64,000 nucleotides of DNA from Cohnella silvisoli. GTDB taxonomy: Bacteria > Bacillota > Bacilli > Paenibacillales > Paenibacillaceae. Under the pieces are notes generated by a model, which worked only from the letters and a program-made list of their open reading frames with translations, searched no databases and was not told the DNA's origin. The stretch is from contig NZ_JAIOAP010000026.1 in the NCBI RefSeq assembly GCF_021190915.1, positions 1-64,000 of the forward strand, given 5' to 3'. This document shows, piece after piece, positions 33,200 to 41,642 of this stretch (within the stretch, counting starts at the first letter, position 1; the number at the start of each line of letters is the position of its first letter). Both the position numbers and the translations under genes were made by a program.

Positions 33200-33484
33200 G
33201 TGCAAATTACAGATGTGAGACTCCGCCGCGTCAATTCGGAGGGGCGTATGAAAGCCATTGCTTCGATTACCATCGACAACGAATTCGTGGTACACGACAT
33301 TCGCGTCATTGACGGTAACAATGGGATGTTCGTCGCCATGCCGAGCAAACGGACTCCGGACGGAGAGTTTCGCGATATCGCCCACCCGATTTCTTCCGGA
33401 ACGCGGGAGAAAATCCAGGCTGCCGTACTGGCAGAGTACGAACGGGCTGCGCAAGAAGAAGAAGTTATGGTCGAAGGGGCATAA
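33200..33484 (+). CDS. spoVG: Septation/regulatory protein SpoVG
   Basis: The 94-residue protein is SpoVG (QITDVRLRRVNSEGRMKAIA, NGMFVAMPSKRTPDGEFRDIAHPI), a small nucleic-acid-binding protein that affects asymmetric septation and spore cortex formation. The GTG start has AAAGGTGGTGA upstream. Its own sigma-H promoter and terminator make it a single-gene unit. Confidence 0.96.
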   Translation: MQITDVRLRRVNSEGRMKAIASITIDNEFVVHDIRVIDGNNGMFVAMPSKRTPDGEFRDIAHPISSGTREKIQAAVLAEYERAAQEEEVMVEGA

Positions 33485-33499
33485 TAATGTTTAAATTCG

Positions 33500-33529
33500 A
33501 AAAGAGAGCCCCCGAAGGCTCTCTTTTCA
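33500..33529 (+). terminator. Terminator after spoVG
   Basis: AAAAGAGAGCC / GGCTCTCTTTT with loop CCCGAA. Confidence 0.88.
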
Positions 33530-33598
33530 TTTGCGTTAGAATAAGTTATGATTTTGGAGCAATTAGAAGGTTTATGCGGAGAGGAGCTCATTTACCTG

Positions 33599-35002
33599 AT
33601 GAAGAAGATGGCGATCGTGCTTGCTGCTGGACAAGGCAAGCGCATGAAATCGAAACTATATAAAGTACTGCATCCCGTCTGCGGGAAACCGATGGTCAGC
33701 CACGTATTGGAAGCGGTTCGGGGAGCATCTTGCGAGCGTTCTATCGTTATTGTCGGCCATGGGGCGGATGCCGTTCAGAGCGTACTGGGGCAGTCGGTTG
33801 AATATGCCCTGCAGGCCGAGCAACTCGGCACGGGGCACGCCGTTATGCAGGCAAAGTCCATGCTGGCTCAAGAAGACGGCGTAACGGTTGTCATTTGCGG
33901 AGATACGCCGCTTGTGCGTAAGGAAACCGTAGAAGCTATGATCGCCCTCCATCTCCAGCAAGGGGCAGCAGCAACGGTCTTGACAGCTGAATTAAATGAA
34001 CCGTCTGGGTATGGGCGGATCGTTCGGGGAGCAAACAATGGCGTTCTTCGTATCGTGGAGCACAAAGACTGTTCGCCTGAAGAGTTGGCGATCAAAGAAA
34101 TCAACACGGGAACGTATTGCTTCGATAATCGAAAACTGTTTCAAACGCTCGATAAAGTTACAAATAACAATGCTCAAGGGGAATATTATTTAACCGACGT
34201 GATTGGAATCCTGCAAAGCGAGGGTAATTCCATCGTTGCTTGCCTTGTCGAAGATCCGTCGGAAGCCATTGGGGTAAATGATAAAGTTGCGCTTGGCGAA
34301 GCGGAACGACTTATGCGCCGACGCATTAATGCCGGTCATCAATTGAACGGCGTTACCTTAATCGATGCGGAGCACACGTATATCGAAGCGGACGTAACGA
34401 TCGGAGCGGATACGACCGTGTATCCGGGATCCCTACTTCGCGGTCGGACTTCGATCGGATCGGATTGCGTAATTGGTCCTTCAACGGAACTCAGCGACAC
34501 GATTGTCGGCAACGGGTCTACGATTCGGCAGACGGTAGCGGAAGGCGCGGAGGTCGGCGAGGAATGCAATGTCGGTCCGTTTGCTTTCTTGCGTCCGGGA
34601 ACGAAGCTGGGTCGCCAAGTTAAAGTAGGGGATTTCGTTGAGATTAAGAATACGGTAATAGGTGAACATAGCAAAGTACCGCATTTGAGTTATGTCGGAG
34701 ATGCTGTAGTCGGCTCTAACGTCAATATCGGCTGCGGCGCGATTACGGCCAATTATGACGGATATAATAAATCGAAGACCGAAATAGGCGACAATGTGTT
34801 CGTAGGCAGCAACGCCAATCTCATTGCCCCCCTCACGGTCGGCAATGGGGCATACATCGTAGCGGGGTCAACCATTACGCATAATGTAGCAGACAACGAC
34901 ATGGCCATTGCACGCGAGCGCCAAGTGAACAAACCTGGTTATGCAGAAAAGTTAAGAGCCCGAGCCCGCGCCCGCGCCAAGAAGGATAGAGAAACCGATT
35001 AA
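33599..35002 (+). CDS. glmU: Bifunctional GlcNAc-1-P uridyltransferase / GlcN-1-P acetyltransferase
   Basis: The 467-residue enzyme makes UDP-GlcNAc, precursor of peptidoglycan and teichoic acids. The N-terminal pyrophosphorylase has LAAGQGKRMKSKLYK (about residues 8-22). The C-terminal half is a left-handed beta helix of hexapeptide repeats from about residue 255. It ends in a basic Arg-Ala tail. I chose ATG 33599, which gives the family N-terminus MKKMAIVLAAG; the AGGAG is rather far (about 12 bases). The frame is open from 33548. It precedes prs as usual. Confidence 0.95.
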   Translation: MKKMAIVLAAGQGKRMKSKLYKVLHPVCGKPMVSHVLEAVRGASCERSIVIVGHGADAVQSVLGQSVEYALQAEQLGTGHAVMQAKSMLAQEDGVTVVICGDTPLVRKETVEAMIALHLQQGAAATVLTAELNEPSGYGRIVRGANNGVLRIVEHKDCSPEELAIKEINTGTYCFDNRKLFQTLDKVTNNNAQGEYYLTDVIGILQSEGNSIVACLVEDPSEAIGVNDKVALGEAERLMRRRINAGHQLNGVTLIDAEHTYIEADVTIGADTTVYPGSLLRGRTSIGSDCVIGPSTELSDTIVGNGSTIRQTVAEGAEVGEECNVGPFAFLRPGTKLGRQVKVGDFVEIKNTVIGEHSKVPHLSYVGDAVVGSNVNIGCGAITANYDGYNKSKTEIGDNVFVGSNANLIAPLTVGNGAYIVAGSTITHNVADNDMAIARERQVNKPGYAEKLRARARARAKKDRETD

Positions 35003-35020
35003 ACAAAAGGCGGTTAAACG

Positions 35021-35977
35021 ATGTCCTATTCGGATCCGACATTAAAACTATTTTCATGCAGCTCCAATCTGGAGCTTGCGCATGCCATCGCCAAATATAT
35101 CGGAGTTGAGCTGGGCAAATCCGTCGTGAACCGGTTTAGCGATGGGGAAATCCATATTCGCCTTGATGACAGCGTTAGAGGGAGCGACGTTTACGTCATT
35201 CAGTCGACCTCAGCCCCGGTAAACGACCATTTGATCGAGCTGCTCGTTATGGTGGATGCCCTTAAGCGGGCATCGGCCAAGACGATCAATGTTGTTATGC
35301 CTTATTACGGCTATGCAAGGCAAGATCGCAAAGCCCGTTCCCGGGATCCCATTACGGCGAAGCTTGTGGCTAACCTGATCGAGACGGCGGGGGCTCACCG
35401 CGTTATTGCCATGGATTTGCACGCGATGCAGATTCAAGGTTTCTTCGATATTCCCGTCGATCATTTGCTGGGCGTTCCGATCCTCGGGGATTATTTTCAT
35501 GAGAAGGGTCTCTTTTCGCCCGTAGTTGTTTCTCCCGATCATGGCGGAGTCGTTCGGGCACGCAGGCTGGCGGATACTCTACAGGCGCCGCTGGCTATCA
35601 TCGATAAGCGGAGGCCGGAGCCGGGCGTCGTCGAAGTGATGAATATTATCGGGGATGTATCGGGCCGCACGGCGATTCTGATCGACGATATTATCGACAC
35701 GGCGGGAACGATCGCACTAGCGGCCAATGCGCTGAAGGAAGCAGGGGCGGCGGATATTTATGCTTGCTGCACTCATCCGGTGCTCTCTGGTCCAGCAATA
35801 GAGCGTCTAGAGGCCTCTCCGATCGTCGAAATCGTTGTCACCGATACGATACCGCTTCGGGAGCCGGTGGGCACCTCCAAGATTCGCGTATTGTCCGTAG
35901 CACCTCTTATGGGTGAAGCTATCGTTCGCATTCATAAGCACCAATCGATCAGCAAACTGTTCGAACCTCACATTTAA
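35021..35977 (+). CDS. prs: Ribose-phosphate pyrophosphokinase
   Basis: The 318-residue class I enzyme makes PRPP from ribose-5-phosphate and ATP, feeding purine, pyrimidine, histidine and NAD synthesis. Motifs are RFSDGEIHIRL, PYYGYARQDRKARSRDPITAK, the DLHAMQIQGFF cation-binding loop and ILIDDIIDTAGTI (PRPP loop, about residues 221-233). The ATG follows AAAGGCGG. It lies 18 bases after glmU, probably the same transcript. Confidence 0.96.
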   Translation: MSYSDPTLKLFSCSSNLELAHAIAKYIGVELGKSVVNRFSDGEIHIRLDDSVRGSDVYVIQSTSAPVNDHLIELLVMVDALKRASAKTINVVMPYYGYARQDRKARSRDPITAKLVANLIETAGAHRVIAMDLHAMQIQGFFDIPVDHLLGVPILGDYFHEKGLFSPVVVSPDHGGVVRARRLADTLQAPLAIIDKRRPEPGVVEVMNIIGDVSGRTAILIDDIIDTAGTIALAANALKEAGAADIYACCTHPVLSGPAIERLEASPIVEIVVTDTIPLREPVGTSKIRVLSVAPLMGEAIVRIHKHQSISKLFEPHI

Positions 35978-35978
35978 T

Positions 35979-36004
35979 GTTTAATCGCCTCCTCCCTAGG
36001 GTAA
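35979..36004 (+). promoter_or_regulatory. Sigma-B-type promoter candidate upstream of ctc
   Basis: GTTTAA (35979-35984), 14 bases, GGGTAA (35999-36004) match the general-stress sigma-B consensus. ctc is a classic sigma-B gene in B. subtilis, but many Paenibacillaceae are thought to lack sigma-B, so the match may be a relic, serve another sigma factor, or be chance. Confidence 0.4.
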
Positions 36005-36023
36005 AACTACGTTATACGTATTT

Positions 36024-36060
36024 GATACAAACGTAAACCACCGTCCAATGGACGGCGGAA
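36024..36060 (+). other. Leader hairpin with GATACAAACGT box, copy 1
   Basis: GATACAAACGT (36024-36034) is followed after six bases by a hairpin CCGTCC-AAT-GGACGG. The same box, spacing and similar hairpin recur before cbiM (51544-51575). Confidence 0.4.
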
Positions 36061-36084
36061 TCGTTTTACTTGGGAGGTATTCTT

Positions 36085-36729
36085 ATGAGTACGACACTAC
36101 GGGTACAAGCACGCAAAGCTACAAGTAAAGGCGACCTGCGCCGCATCCGTTCCGAAGGTAAGGTTCCGGGCGTTGTTTATGGCAAGGGTTTAGCTGCTCC
36201 CTCGAACATTTCCGTAGATGCGAAAGACCTGGATGCGATGCTTAGGAGCAACCCGCACGCCGTAGTTGAAATCGATGTACCTGGAGCCGGTAAACATCCG
36301 GTCATGATGGCGGAGTTGCAGAGAGATTCTCTCTCCCGTCAGGTGATGCATATCGATTTCCATCGAATCAATATGAACGAGAAGATTACGACGGCTGCGC
36401 GATTGGATGTTACAGGGGTTTCCCCTGGGGAAAAAGAAGGCGGCATGCTCCAACTTGTGCAGCACGAAATTGAGATTGAGTGTTATCCGAAGGACATTCC
36501 GGATTCCATTGCGGTCGATGTAAGCAGCTTAGGGATGGGTGATCATCTTTCCATTAGCGATTTGAAGCTTCCGGCCGGAGTCGAGGCGAAGCAAGATCCG
36601 ACAACCGTGATCTTGGCTGTGTTGGCTCCGCAGAAAGAGCGTACGGAAGAGGAAGTCGAAGCGCTTAACGATGAAGCCGAGGAAGATCGCAAGCATTCAG
36701 AGGCTGCTCAGGCGGTCGATAAAATTTAG
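36085..36729 (+). CDS. ctc: Ribosomal protein bL25, long form (Ctc)
   Basis: The 214-residue protein is the CTC/TL5 form of bL25, which binds 5S rRNA. It has the N-terminal L25 domain (about residues 1-92: LRVQARKATSKGDLRRIRSEGKVPGVVYGKG) and the C-terminal TL5 domain ending in an acidic tail. GGGAGG lies seven bases before the ATG. It is in its normal place between prs and pth. A sigma-B-like box pair lies upstream. Confidence 0.95.
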   Translation: MSTTLRVQARKATSKGDLRRIRSEGKVPGVVYGKGLAAPSNISVDAKDLDAMLRSNPHAVVEIDVPGAGKHPVMMAELQRDSLSRQVMHIDFHRINMNEKITTAARLDVTGVSPGEKEGGMLQLVQHEIEIECYPKDIPDSIAVDVSSLGMGDHLSISDLKLPAGVEAKQDPTTVILAVLAPQKERTEEEVEALNDEAEEDRKHSEAAQAVDKI

Positions 36730-36750
36730 GATAGATGGGCGAAAAGAACG

Positions 36751-36793
36751 AAAAAAAGGGACCGCGCTCCTACATTGGAGCGGTCCCTTTTTT
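36751..36793 (+). terminator. Bidirectional terminator after ctc
   Basis: AAAAAAAGGGACCGCGCTCC / GGAGCGGTCCCTTTTTT: strong hairpin with A run on one side and T run on the other. It would end ctc and the convergent small gene at 36813-37013. Confidence 0.9.
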
Positions 36794-36812
36794 GTCAATA
36801 AATGAAGTGCTT

Positions 36813-37013
36813 TTAATAACCCGGACGAGAAACAAAGGTAAATTGCTTGCGGCTGTAGAAAATGTTATTGACCTGTACGAATTCTTTGCCATAATATTCG
36901 ATGAACCCGATATCGCTGTGCCGCCGCCCGCAGTAAATTTGGACCGGTACTTCGGAACACATATGATCCAGGAAATGCCGGTCATCAAAAATCATCTGGC
37001 CATTCATGTACAC
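36813..37013 (-). CDS. Small protein of unknown function, convergent with ctc
   Basis: A 66-residue frame with a protein-like composition (segments CSEVPVQIYC, SDIGFIEYYGKEFVQVNN, FTFVSRPGY) reads toward the bidirectional terminator. I have a vague memory of similar small Paenibacillus proteins but cannot name the family. The start is uncertain: GTG at 37013 has GCGGGG eight bases upstream, while the frame is open ten codons further back without a normal start codon. It is one of three minus-strand genes. No promoter was identified. Confidence 0.5.
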   Translation of the reverse strand: MYMNGQMIFDDRHFLDHMCSEVPVQIYCGRRHSDIGFIEYYGKEFVQVNNIFYSRKQFTFVSRPGY

Positions 37014-37137
37014 ATCAATTGCCCCGCTTTCTATAATGGTCTCTTAAGACTCTGTATTCTTTAGGACACGCGAGGGGCAACAATCGTTGCATGAATAAAA
37101 AAATTTTCTAATAATCAACTGGAGGTTGAGGCACTTC

Positions 37138-37713
37138 ATGCGTTGGATTGTCGGACTAGGGAATCCCGGCGCCGCTTATGCAAGCACACGACATAACGCG
37201 GGCTTTATGGTTATCGATGAATTGGCTCGCAGGCTTAATATTGAAGTCGGCACGCAGAAGTGCAAGGCGCTTGTCGGGGAAGCCCGTATCGGGGATACGA
37301 AAGTGGCTTTGCTTAAGCCGATGACTTATATGAATTTGTCCGGAGAGTCGCTCAGAGCGTTCATGGATTATTATAAGGTGAAGCTCGAGGATCTTATCGT
37401 CGTCTATGACGATTTGGATACAGAAGTAGGACGTATTAGGCTTAGGTATCAAGGGAGCCCTGGCGGGCATAATGGCATTAAATCCATTATTCAGCATACG
37501 GGGACTCAGACTTTTAACCGTGTCCGCGTAGGCATCTCAAGGCCGAAGCCCGGAATGGTCATATCGGATTACGTTCTGTCGCCTTTCGCCAAGGCGGAGA
37601 AGGACGATTTGCGCAGATCGGTCGAGGATGCTTGCGATGCCATCGAATTTTCTTTTCAGCACTCCTTCGAACAGACGATGGCCAAGTTCAATGCCAAGGG
37701 CGGAGACGCTTAG
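37138..37713 (+). CDS. pth: Peptidyl-tRNA hydrolase
   Basis: The 191-residue enzyme releases tRNA from peptidyl-tRNAs that drop off ribosomes. The catalytic histidine is in TRHNAGF (about residue 20); other marks are KPMTYMNLSGES, VVYDDLD and GSPGGHNGIKSI. ATG 37138 matches the family N-terminus (RWIVGLGNPG), with GAGG six bases upstream; a TTG at 37126 would add four residues. It is in the conserved ctc-pth-fin-mfd order. Confidence 0.95.
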   Translation: MRWIVGLGNPGAAYASTRHNAGFMVIDELARRLNIEVGTQKCKALVGEARIGDTKVALLKPMTYMNLSGESLRAFMDYYKVKLEDLIVVYDDLDTEVGRIRLRYQGSPGGHNGIKSIIQHTGTQTFNRVRVGISRPKPGMVISDYVLSPFAKAEKDDLRRSVEDACDAIEFSFQHSFEQTMAKFNAKGGDA

Positions 37714-37786
37714 AATAGGGTTTTTTCGGGAATACTGGAGGAAGAGGCGGCACGTGCCGCATAACCTTACTTCAGGAGGCATACAT

Positions 37787-38017
37787 ATGGCTGTAAACTA
37801 TATTTGCCGGCATTGCAGCATGTCTCTTGGGCGGTTTGAGGATGGGGAAGTCCCGGAATACCGTCTTGGTCTGCATTTCTTGACCCCTGAAGAGCGAAAG
37901 CGTATAATAGCGTATAATTCCAACGGGGACGTGACCGTACGGGTCATATGCGAATACTGCAGCCAGACTTTAGATGCTCATCCGGAGCTGGCGTTATTGT
38001 CTAATCCGCTGCAATAA
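37787..38017 (+). CDS. fin: Fin, anti-sigma-F factor (YabK)
   Basis: The 76-residue zinc protein has CRHC near the N-terminus and CEYC near residue 56, with the family LTPEERKRIIAYNSNGDVTVRVIC stretch between. In B. subtilis Fin binds sigma-F and promotes the switch from sigma-F to sigma-G in the forespore. AGGAGG lies eight bases before the ATG. Gin and Fin thus both occur in this window. Confidence 0.93.
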   Translation: MAVNYICRHCSMSLGRFEDGEVPEYRLGLHFLTPEERKRIIAYNSNGDVTVRVICEYCSQTLDAHPELALLSNPLQ

Positions 38018-38052
38018 ACGCAGAGTTTCACGTTCCGACATCCTCAAGGAGT

Positions 38053-38077
38053 CCTTGGCATGTGCCGGGGCTTTTTT
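38053..38077 (+). terminator. Weak terminator between fin and mfd
   Basis: CCTTGGC / GCCGGGG (two G-T pairs) followed by CTTTTTT. Partial read-through to mfd is likely. Confidence 0.4.
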
Positions 38078-38120
38078 CATGATTCTACAGAGTGGATTTA
38101 CGTAAGAAAGGGGAAATGCC

Positions 38121-41100
38121 ATGAAGCCGCTAATCCAATCGTTGGTCACGGATCCCGATTTAATTAGCATTATACAAGGGCTGAAAGGCGGAATGCGGGA
38201 GCAGCTCGTTGCTGGATTGTCCGGTTCCGCACGCCAAGCGGCTATTGCTGGAATGTATCGGGAACTGCAAAGGCCCATCGTAGTCATCACGCATAATATG
38301 TTCTCGGCGCAGAAGATGGCAGACGACCTGCAGGAGTGTCTTTCAACCGATGAGGTTTTGCTCTATCCGGCCAATGAGCTTATTGCGGCGGAGACAGCGA
38401 TCTCAAGCCCGGAAACGTCGGCTCGCCGATTAGAAGTTCTGCTTAAGCTCGCGGAAGGCTTCCGCGGCGTTATTGTCGTGCCGTTCGCGGGAATTCGGAA
38501 ATTCCAGCCCGATCGGAAAACGATGTCGGAGGCGCACATTGATCTTCAGGTCGGCCATACGCTGCCTATGGATCAATTCCTTCGAGGAATGATTGAGCTA
38601 GGTTATGAGCGGGTAGATCGCGTGGAACAGAAGGGTCATCTTAGCGTTCGCGGGGGAATCGTCGATTTCTTCCCACTAGCTTCAGCTTCTGCATATCGTG
38701 TGGAGTGGTTTGACGATGAGGTCGATTCCATCCGTACTTTTGATCCCACGGATCAACGATCCATCGACAAGATGGAAACGTATACGGTACAGCCCTGTCG
38801 CGAATGGATTGCGGGCGAGAGAAGATTCCAGAATGCCGCTCAGCATGCCCATGATTTATTGGATAAGCAGTTGGAGAAGATGGCCGATCGGCAAGCGAAA
38901 GAGCGCCTGCAATCGGAAATTTCCCGGGAAATCGAGCTTTTACGACAAAATGTTTATTTTTCCGAAATTTACAAATACATATCTTTACTCTATCCGGAGC
39001 GGCAAACGCTGCTAGACTATATTCCGAAGGATACGGTCTTGCTCATGGATGAGCCGAACAGGCTTGGTGAAACCGCGCGCCAGCTCGAACGCGACGAATC
39101 CGAGTGGACGACCCATCTGCTGCAGCAAGGCAAGTCGTTGCCGGGATTCGTGCTGGCCGTCTCCGCGGAGCAAGCGCTCTATCCGAAGGGCTACCAGACC
39201 GTCTACATGTCGCTGTTCGTGCGTCAGATTCCCCACACGCAGCCGCAAAATATCGTTAATTTCGTCTGTCGCGCGATGCAAAATTTCCATGGTCAGATGA
39301 ACGTGCTGAAGGCGGAGATGGAACGTTGGCGCAAAAGCGGAATTCGGATTCTGATGCTGGCGGGCAACTCTGAACGCGCCGAGAGAATGAGGCGGGTACT
39401 CGAAGACTATCAGATTGATACGCCCGAAATTCTGCAAGGCAACCTGCAGAGCGGGTTTGAGCTGCCTTCGAGTAAGCTGGTCGTCATCACGGAAGGCGAG
39501 ATGTTCACGCAGAAGCAGCGCAAGGCACGCCGCGTCGACCGACACCTGGATAATGCAGAGCGTATCAAAAGCTATACCGAGCTCAAGGTCGGCGACTATG
39601 TCGTGCATCAGAATCATGGCGTCGGCAAATACTTGGGCATCGGAACGCTCGAAGTCGGCGGCATTCACAAGGATTACCTTCATATCGTCTATGCGGCAGG
39701 AGACCGTCTTTCCGTTCCTGTTGAGCAATTCGATCTTATACAAAAATATATCGGCAACGAGGACAAGGAGCCGAAAGTAAGCAAGCTGGGCGGGGCGGAA
39801 TGGAACCGGGTTAAATCAAAGGTTCGCACTTCCGTTCAAGACATTGCGGATGACTTGATCAAACTATATGCGGCTCGGCAATCGACGGTAGGCTTCGGAT
39901 TCGGGGAGGATACTCCGTACCAGCAGGAATTCGAAGAGATGTTCCCTTATGAAGAAACGGCGGATCAGCTCCGCGCCATTCGGGAGATTAAAGAAGACAT
40001 GCAAACTCCTCGACCGATGGACCGACTCTTGTGCGGGGACGTCGGTTACGGAAAAACGGAAGTCGCGATTCGTGCGGCGTTCAAAGCTGCTATCGAAGGT
40101 AAACAAGTCGCAGTACTCGTACCGACGACGATTCTTGCTCAGCAGCATTATGAGACGTTTCGGGAGAGATTCTCGGGATATCCTTTCCAAATCAAAGTGC
40201 TTAGCCGTTTTCGGACGCGCAAGGAGCAGACGGATACGATGAAAGGCTTGAAGTCGGGCACCGTTGATGTCGTTATTGGCACGCATCGCTTGCTGTCGCA
40301 GGATATCGTTTTTAAAGAGCTCGGGTTGCTTATCGTGGATGAAGAGCAGCGTTTCGGCGTTACCCATAAAGAAAAGCTGAAGAAGATCAAAACCAACGTG
40401 GACGTATTGACCTTAACGGCTACGCCTATACCGCGTACGCTGCATATGTCCATGCTCGGCGTCCGAGATTTGTCGGTCATCGAGACGCCTCCGGAAAATC
40501 GTTTTCCCGTTCAGACCTATGTGGTCGAGTATAGCCCTACGCTTGTACGGGAAGCCGTGGAGCGGGAGTTGGCGAGGGATGGACAGGTCTATTATTTGTT
40601 TAATCGGGTTCAAGGCATCTATCAGATGGCAGAGCAGATCAGTGCCCTCGTACCGGATGCTAGGGTCGCCGTCGCTCATGGCCAAATGTCGGAGCAGGAG
40701 CTCGAGCGGACGATCCTAGATTTCCTTGATGGGGAATACGACGTGCTGGTGAGTACGAGCATTATTGAAACCGGGGTCGATATTCCGAACGTCAATACAT
40801 TACTTGTGCACGATGCGGATCGAATGGGGCTGTCCCAGCTGTATCAGCTTCGGGGTCGTGTCGGACGTTCTAATCGTATCGCTTACGCGTATTTTACGTA
40901 CCAACGGGACAAGGTATTGACGGAAGTAGCGGAGAAACGACTGCAATCGATCAAAGAATTCACGGAGCTAGGCTCCGGCTTCAAGATCGCCATGCGCGAC
41001 TTGTCCATCCGCGGAGCGGGTAATTTGCTTGGTGCCGAGCAGCATGGATTCATTGCTTCGGTCGGTTTCGATTTGTATTCCCAGATGCTCGCGGAAGAAA

Positions 41101-41642
41101 TCCAAAGCCGCAAGTCCGAGATGGGCGGGGTCGTGCTGCCGCCGCAGCCTGTAAATACGCAGCTCGATTTGGGCGTGGATGCTTATCTGCCTCCCGAATA
41201 TATTTACGACAGCATACAGAAAATTGAAATCTATAAGAAAGTCGCGACGGCAGCTTCATTGGAGGATGTCGCGGACTTATTCGAAGAACTGATGGACCGT
41301 TTCGGCGATCCGCCTAAAGCGGTACTTAACCTAATGACGGTTGCCAGGCTGAAAGTATACGGCCGCAAATATGGCATTGAATCCATCGTTCGTCGAGGGG
41401 ATGAAATTACGCTGAAGCTCGAAGAACGCCGTCGGGAAGACGTCGATCTGGTTAAGCTCAAAGCTCTGGAATCCAAGTTCCAGGGACGAATGGTATCGGC
41501 TATTACCGCTCAACAGCTGCTTATTCGCTTTAAGGTAAGAGGGATGGATGAGAACGCTTTATTGGCGCTCGTAGAGGATTTTCTGTTACAATACAAAGAA
41601 GCGACGAAATCGAAGGGAGAACTGCAGGATGTTGCACCATAA
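38121..41642 (+). CDS. mfd: Transcription-repair coupling factor
   Basis: The 1173-residue motor protein removes RNA polymerase stalled at DNA damage and recruits UvrA. Domains in order: UvrB-like module (about 1-350), RNA polymerase interacting domain (VGDYVVHQNHGVGKYLGI, about 490-560), translocase with Walker A GDVGYGKTEVA (about 639), DEEQRFG box (about 740) and the TRG motif region, then the C-terminal autoinhibitory domain. AAAGGGG precedes the ATG. Its 3' end overlaps the foldase lipoprotein gene by 14 bases. Confidence 0.96.
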   Translation: MKPLIQSLVTDPDLISIIQGLKGGMREQLVAGLSGSARQAAIAGMYRELQRPIVVITHNMFSAQKMADDLQECLSTDEVLLYPANELIAAETAISSPETSARRLEVLLKLAEGFRGVIVVPFAGIRKFQPDRKTMSEAHIDLQVGHTLPMDQFLRGMIELGYERVDRVEQKGHLSVRGGIVDFFPLASASAYRVEWFDDEVDSIRTFDPTDQRSIDKMETYTVQPCREWIAGERRFQNAAQHAHDLLDKQLEKMADRQAKERLQSEISREIELLRQNVYFSEIYKYISLLYPERQTLLDYIPKDTVLLMDEPNRLGETARQLERDESEWTTHLLQQGKSLPGFVLAVSAEQALYPKGYQTVYMSLFVRQIPHTQPQNIVNFVCRAMQNFHGQMNVLKAEMERWRKSGIRILMLAGNSERAERMRRVLEDYQIDTPEILQGNLQSGFELPSSKLVVITEGEMFTQKQRKARRVDRHLDNAERIKSYTELKVGDYVVHQNHGVGKYLGIGTLEVGGIHKDYLHIVYAAGDRLSVPVEQFDLIQKYIGNEDKEPKVSKLGGAEWNRVKSKVRTSVQDIADDLIKLYAARQSTVGFGFGEDTPYQQEFEEMFPYEETADQLRAIREIKEDMQTPRPMDRLLCGDVGYGKTEVAIRAAFKAAIEGKQVAVLVPTTILAQQHYETFRERFSGYPFQIKVLSRFRTRKEQTDTMKGLKSGTVDVVIGTHRLLSQDIVFKELGLLIVDEEQRFGVTHKEKLKKIKTNVDVLTLTATPIPRTLHMSMLGVRDLSVIETPPENRFPVQTYVVEYSPTLVREAVERELARDGQVYYLFNRVQGIYQMAEQISALVPDARVAVAHGQMSEQELERTILDFLDGEYDVLVSTSIIETGVDIPNVNTLLVHDADRMGLSQLYQLRGRVGRSNRIAYAYFTYQRDKVLTEVAEKRLQSIKEFTELGSGFKIAMRDLSIRGAGNLLGAEQHGFIASVGFDLYSQMLAEEIQSRKSEMGGVVLPPQPVNTQLDLGVDAYLPPEYIYDSIQKIEIYKKVATAASLEDVADLFEELMDRFGDPPKAVLNLMTVARLKVYGRKYGIESIVRRGDEITLKLEERRREDVDLVKLKALESKFQGRMVSAITAQQLLIRFKVRGMDENALLALVEDFLLQYKEATKSKGELQDVAP

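Noticed and set aside
36735..37064. 109-codon plus-strand frame after ctc
   Set aside because: It runs through a strong bidirectional terminator and is the antisense of a more protein-like minus-strand frame.
39012..39743. 243-codon minus-strand frame inside mfd
   Set aside because: It is a shadow of the conserved mfd coding sequence with no ribosome-binding site or known family.
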